NCBI GenBank assembly: GCA_030629865.1
Contig: DAOVOC010000047.1
Coordinates: 1 to 6,824, forward strand
Reading direction: 5' to 3'
Length of the DNA: 6,824 bases
DNA from: a bacterium
Lineage (GTDB): Bacteria > Babelota > Babeliae > Babelales > GCA-2401785
The translations under genes and the position numbers were made by a program. Under the pieces are notes generated by a model. That model was not told where the DNA came from. It saw only the letters and a list, made by a program, of their open reading frames with translations, and did no database searches. Below, one piece after another: positions 6,037-6,824 of this stretch. Numbering within the stretch: the first letter of the stretch is position 1; each line of letters opens with the position of its first letter.

Positions 6037-6071
6037 AAGGACCTTCTAAAAAAGGTGGTAAAAGGGTCCTT
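6037..6071. terminator. Hairpin at the 3' end of the leftward 176-residue gene
   Basis: AAGGACCTT (6037-6045) pairs with AGGGTCCTT (6063-6071), nine pairs including one G-T, with a 17-base loop containing the leftward TAG stop. Read leftward, the stem is followed by GTATTTTAC, a weak T-rich tail. Its position suits the 3' end of the leftward gene, and it abuts the rightward terminator hairpin. An alternative pairing, ACCTT (6041-6045) with AAGGT (6052-6056), would compete with it. Confidence 0.4.
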
Positions 6072-6576
6072 TCTCCTTCCCCTGAGTGACTTTGTCATTC
6101 GGGGGAAATCTTTTTTCAATACAACTTACCTTTTCCCAATCTCTGGCGTTATTCACATCAGAATAAAAAATTTTGTTATCAACAATCACTAGATTTTCAT
6201 CCACAAACAAATGCTTCACATCATCATGAAAAGCAATCGAAACGAAAGATTTATCAGGTAAATGGAAATTTAATCTAGCATCCCCGTTGGCTTCGGTAAC
6301 AAATACACCAACTTTGACAATCTTTTTTTTTACTGCTTTGTTATTTTTCAAAATTTCAACAAGCTGGTTTTTTAATACATTAAATCTATCCACAAGGCTT
6401 TTTGATATAAAAACGCTATATCTTGCATCACAAATAATAGTCTTTAATTCTCCAGCATTCCCTTGCATTTTCAAAAGGTTAAGAGAGAATAAACGCCAAG
6501 AACTTTCTGAAGACATAGAAAAACACGTAGCAAAAAAACAACTAACCATCACTACAAGTAATGTACGAATTCCCAT
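6046..6576 (-). CDS. Putative exported protein, unknown function
   Basis: 176 residues, family not recognised. The N-terminus MGIRTLLVVMVSCFFATCFSMSSES looks like a signal peptide, with a hydrophobic core at about 5-20. Neither cysteine has a good lipobox, so type I cleavage near 20-25 or an uncleaved anchor is likelier. The mature region mixes helix (VDRFNVLKNQLVEILKNNK, 62-80) with beta-like strands (KIVKVGVFVTEANGD, 85-99; KSFVSIAFHDDVKHLFVDEN, 109-128; LVIVDNKIFYSD, 129-140). A small extracytoplasmic domain is the most that can be inferred. AGGGG at 6586-6590 lies nine bases before the ATG. The last codons (157-167, FPPNDKVTQGK) coincide exactly with a strong palindrome at 6077-6107 that serves as a rightward terminator, so the C-terminus may have been extended or constrained by it. 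It converges with recF. The rightward frame opposite (6287-6592) lacks protein-like features and I treat it as a shadow. Confidence 0.68.
   Translation of the reverse strand: MGIRTLLVVMVSCFFATCFSMSSESSWRLFSLNLLKMQGNAGELKTIICDARYSVFISKSLVDRFNVLKNQLVEILKNNKAVKKKIVKVGVFVTEANGDARLNFHLPDKSFVSIAFHDDVKHLFVDENLVIVDNKIFYSDVNNARDWEKVSCIEKRFPPNDKVTQGKEKGPFYHLF
6077..6116 (+). terminator. Rho-independent terminator, probably for the recF transcript
   Basis: TTCCCCTGAGTGAC (6077-6090) pairs fully with GTCATTCGGGGGAA (6094-6107): 14 pairs, two of them G-T, with a TTT loop. ATC and then six T's (6111-6116) follow. This is the strongest hairpin in the window. The T-run is on the right side, so it stops rightward transcription, about 160 bases after the recF stop. 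It lies inside the opposing gene's codons 157-167. Confidence 0.75.
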
Positions 6577-6619
6577 GGTAAAAAACCCCTAAAAAAACAA
6601 ATAAACATTTGGAAAAAAA

Positions 6620-6648
6620 ATAATAACAGGAAGCTAGCAAAAGACCAA
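6620..6648 (-). promoter_or_regulatory. Candidate promoter for the 176-residue gene
   Basis: On the minus strand TTGGTC (6648-6643, 3/6) and TATTAT (6625-6620, 5/6) are spaced by exactly 17 bases. They lie in the 88-base gap before the leftward gene, leaving room for a leader of about 35 bases. The -35 match is weak. Read-through from the gene further right is the alternative. Confidence 0.3.
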
Positions 6649-6664
6649 AAAAGGAATTTGGATG

Positions 6665-6823
6665 CTAACGACTTTTAGTAGGTTTTTGTGGGTTTTTAGA
6701 TGCAGAGCGCCGTAGATAATTAAGAGTTTTTCCTCTATGCTCAGCCTCTCTTTTCATAACTTTTACAGCTTGGTTCTTACTAAACTCAATTTCCCCCTCA
6801 AGTTTTCTTACTTTGGCCTCACC
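6665..6823 (-). CDS. 3' end of a leftward gene cut by the right edge, unknown function
   Basis: The minus strand is open from the window edge (frame beginning at 6823) to a TAG at 6665-6667, giving the last 52 residues of a protein that begins outside the window. The other minus-strand frame checked, from 6824, hits a stop at its second codon. The visible piece is charged and helical (VRKLEGEIEFSKNQAVKVMK), coiled-coil-like at about 3-35, then ends in a basic tail (SASKNPQKPTKSR). No family is recognisable from this much. Its stop is 88 bases before the 176-residue gene in the same direction, so the two could share a transcript. A shorter gene starting at the internal ATG (MKREAEHRG) would be only 30 residues and is less likely. 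Confidence 0.5.
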   Translation of the reverse strand, partial: GEAKVRKLEGEIEFSKNQAVKVMKREAEHRGKTLNYLRRSASKNPQKPTKSR

Positions 6824-6824
6824 A

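Noticed and set aside
834..6059. Identical 12-mer AAAAAAGGTGGT at 834-845 and 6048-6059
   Set aside because: It is dominated by an A-run, lies in unrelated contexts, and has no extension on either side, so it is likely chance.
6197..6394. DnaA-box-like 9-mers TCATCCACA (6197-6205) and CTATCCACA (6386-6394), with TGTGGAGAA near 4145
   Set aside because: Each differs by one base from TTATCCACA. They are scattered within coding sequence, and one or two such matches are expected by chance in this length, so no origin is called.
6287..6592. Rightward 101-codon frame opposite the 176-residue gene
   Set aside because: It is antisense to a frame with a signal peptide and ribosome site, and its own product shows no protein-like features.
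1..6824. CRISPR array, tRNA, rRNA or insertion sequence
   Set aside because: I saw no regularly spaced repeats, no cloverleaf-like sequence, and no transposase or terminal inverted repeats. The only recombinase looks like a housekeeping Xer protein.

Overview
The window is bacterial, compact and AT-rich, with G+C falling from the mid-40s % in proS to about 27-38 % in the small genes (spot counts of single lines). It carries a 3' fragment of an archaeal-type prolyl-tRNA synthetase, a tyrosine recombinase, the replication clamp gene dnaN and the recombination gene recF. Between and around these sit several small proteins I cannot assign to a family. An AT-rich, host-associated or poorly sampled lineage (for example Candidatus Dependentiae or similar) would fit the archaeal-type ProRS, the orphan secreted proteins and the unusual gene order. 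That assignment is a guess, not something the sequence proves.

Layout. (1) Positions 3-1400 (+): proS, missing its first few tens of codons, followed after 23 bases by a 130-residue membrane-anchored coiled-coil protein (1424-1816). The two are probably co-transcribed. (2) Positions 1840-2539 (-): a two-gene unit, with a 72-residue signal-peptide or lipoprotein-like coiled-coil protein first and then a 152-residue extremely lysine/arginine-rich protein. It converges on the proS unit with only 23 bases between. (3) An 88-base divergent gap holding an imperfect inverted repeat leads into the rightward unit xerD-like (2628-3548), dnaN (3651-4784), recF (4822-5916). (4) A 129-base AT-rich gap follows, then two leftward genes: a 176-residue putative exported protein (6046-6576) and the C-terminal end of another gene that enters from the right edge (6665-6823).

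Functionally, dnaN and recF form the familiar replication/repair pair: the clamp tethers polymerase, and RecF helps load RecA at gaps. Here dnaA is not adjacent upstream, gyrB is not adjacent downstream, and a Xer-type recombinase gene lies directly upstream. The most striking non-coding element is a 14-bp hairpin followed by T6 at 6077-6116. It looks like the rho-independent terminator for recF yet lies inside the last codons of the opposing 176-residue gene. No rRNA, tRNA, CRISPR array or insertion sequence was seen, and nothing here amounts to a convincing new multi-gene system. The leads worth following are the small orphan proteins, the embedded palindrome and the translational relay at 2295-2323.
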